Under the pieces are notes generated by a model. The model saw nothing but the letters and a program-made list of their open reading frames with translations, did not search any database and had not been told where the DNA came from. A stretch of 64,000 bases of DNA from Prochlorococcus sp. AG-670-N10 (GTDB lineage: Bacteria > Cyanobacteriota > Cyanobacteriia > PCC-6307 > Cyanobiaceae): NCBI GenBank assembly GCA_003209065.1, contig QCSX01000001.1, positions 61,736 to 125,735 on the forward strand, given 5' to 3'. Shown here in pieces: positions 63,148-64,000 of this stretch (position 1 is the first letter of the stretch; each line of letters starts with the position of its first letter). The position numbers and the translations under genes are program-made.

Positions 63148-64000
63148 ATGAACTTACAAAAAGAATCTAAAAGAGATTCACAAGGACTCATCCCTGCTTA
63201 TGGAGGAGAACTAAAAGAATTAATTATTAAAGATGAACAACATAGAGCAAAACTTCTTTCTCAAGTTTCATGTGAGCATGAATGTAGTGACAGAAATGCA
63301 TGTGATGTAGAGCTTTTAATGGTTGGAGGATTTTCTCCTCTAGTAGGATTTATGGTTAAAGAAGAGTACAAATCAGTAATTAAAAGCCATAGGGATACAA
63401 AGGGTTTTCTCTTTGGTTTGCCAATTGTATTTGATACTAATGATGAACAAATTAAGGAGGGTGAAATAATATTACTCACATATAAAAAACAGAAATTAGC
63501 ATTTTTGGAAGTAAGTTCAAAATGGGAGCCAGATAAATCCATAGAAGCAGAATTTTGTTACGGCACTAATTCCTTAGATCATCCTGCAGTAAAAATGATT
63601 TTTAATGAAAGAGGTCGATACTACATAGGGGGTAAAATATATGGATTGGAGCTCCCAAATAGAGATTTTCCATGTAAAACTCCAAAAGAAGTAAGGGATA
63701 CATTACCTCCCAATTTTGATGTAGTTGCTTTTCAATGCAGAAATCCAATTCATAGAGCTCATTATGAATTATTTACTAACGCCTTACAATCAGATAATGT
63801 TGGCTCAAATTCAGTTGTTTTGGTTCACCCAACCTGCGGGCCAACACAACAGGATGATATCCCAGGAAAAGTACGATACTTAACATATAAAAAGTTAGAA
63901 GAAGAGATTTCTAATGAGAAGATAAAGTGGGCATTTTTGCCTTATTCAATGCATATGGCAGGACCTAGGGAGGCTCTTCAACATATGATTATTAGGAGGA
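63148..64000 (+). CDS. sat: Sulfate adenylyltransferase (ATP sulfurylase), truncated by the window end
   Basis: MNLQKESKRDSQGLIPAYGGELKEL...VAFQCRNPIHRAHYELFTNAL...YSMHMAGPREALQHMIIRR; open to the window edge. Confidence 0.96.
   Translation, partial: MNLQKESKRDSQGLIPAYGGELKELIIKDEQHRAKLLSQVSCEHECSDRNACDVELLMVGGFSPLVGFMVKEEYKSVIKSHRDTKGFLFGLPIVFDTNDEQIKEGEIILLTYKKQKLAFLEVSSKWEPDKSIEAEFCYGTNSLDHPAVKMIFNERGRYYIGGKIYGLELPNRDFPCKTPKEVRDTLPPNFDVVAFQCRNPIHRAHYELFTNALQSDNVGSNSVVLVHPTCGPTQQDDIPGKVRYLTYKKLEEEISNEKIKWAFLPYSMHMAGPREALQHMIIRR

Noticed and set aside
63261-63542. 93-aa minus-strand ORF
   Set aside because: Antisense to sat, whose translation is unambiguous.
1-64000. CRISPR arrays, transposons, prophage, toxin-antitoxin or defence islands
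   Set aside because: No regularly spaced repeats, IS-type inverted repeats with transposase, phage structural genes or toxin-antitoxin-like pairs were seen on either strand.

Overview
The window is AT-rich, gene-dense marine picocyanobacterial DNA. It looks like a core region of a high-light-adapted Prochlorococcus chromosome: tiny intergenic gaps, overlapping genes, psb/ndh/chl genes and a thyX-dcd-ntcA neighbourhood. I support about 60 protein genes and 3 tRNAs. They include psbF-psbE-ycf48-rubredoxin, ndhCKJ, an Mla/TGD-like ABC-MCE pair, chlD, a photolyase, psbK, tgt, purH, ispH, amt1, murJ, glyA, leuCD, psbI/psbN/psbH, ntcA, dcd, thyX, glmM, ileS, crtR, pyrB, coaBC, psbO and the 5' part of sat. 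I saw no CRISPR array, transposase, phage gene, rRNA or defence island, and I did not find a convincing novel multi-gene system. The observations most worth a second look are: (1) three genes (cobS, crtR, MPG-type DNA glycosylase) whose conserved N-terminal coding extends upstream of any ATG/GTG/TTG, each explicable by a 1-nt homopolymer indel or a non-canonical start; (2) a CobO-like gene beside ntcA that has lost its Walker A motif and carries a G9 tract; (3) a TM0106-type protein with a degenerate RecB/Cas4-like nuclease half but an intact-looking DEDD exonuclease half; (4) a structured ~190-nt leader with direct repeats before a DUF3155 gene; (5) a terminator-like hairpin plus an NtcA site upstream of amt1. 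All family assignments come from reading the proteins; no searches were run.
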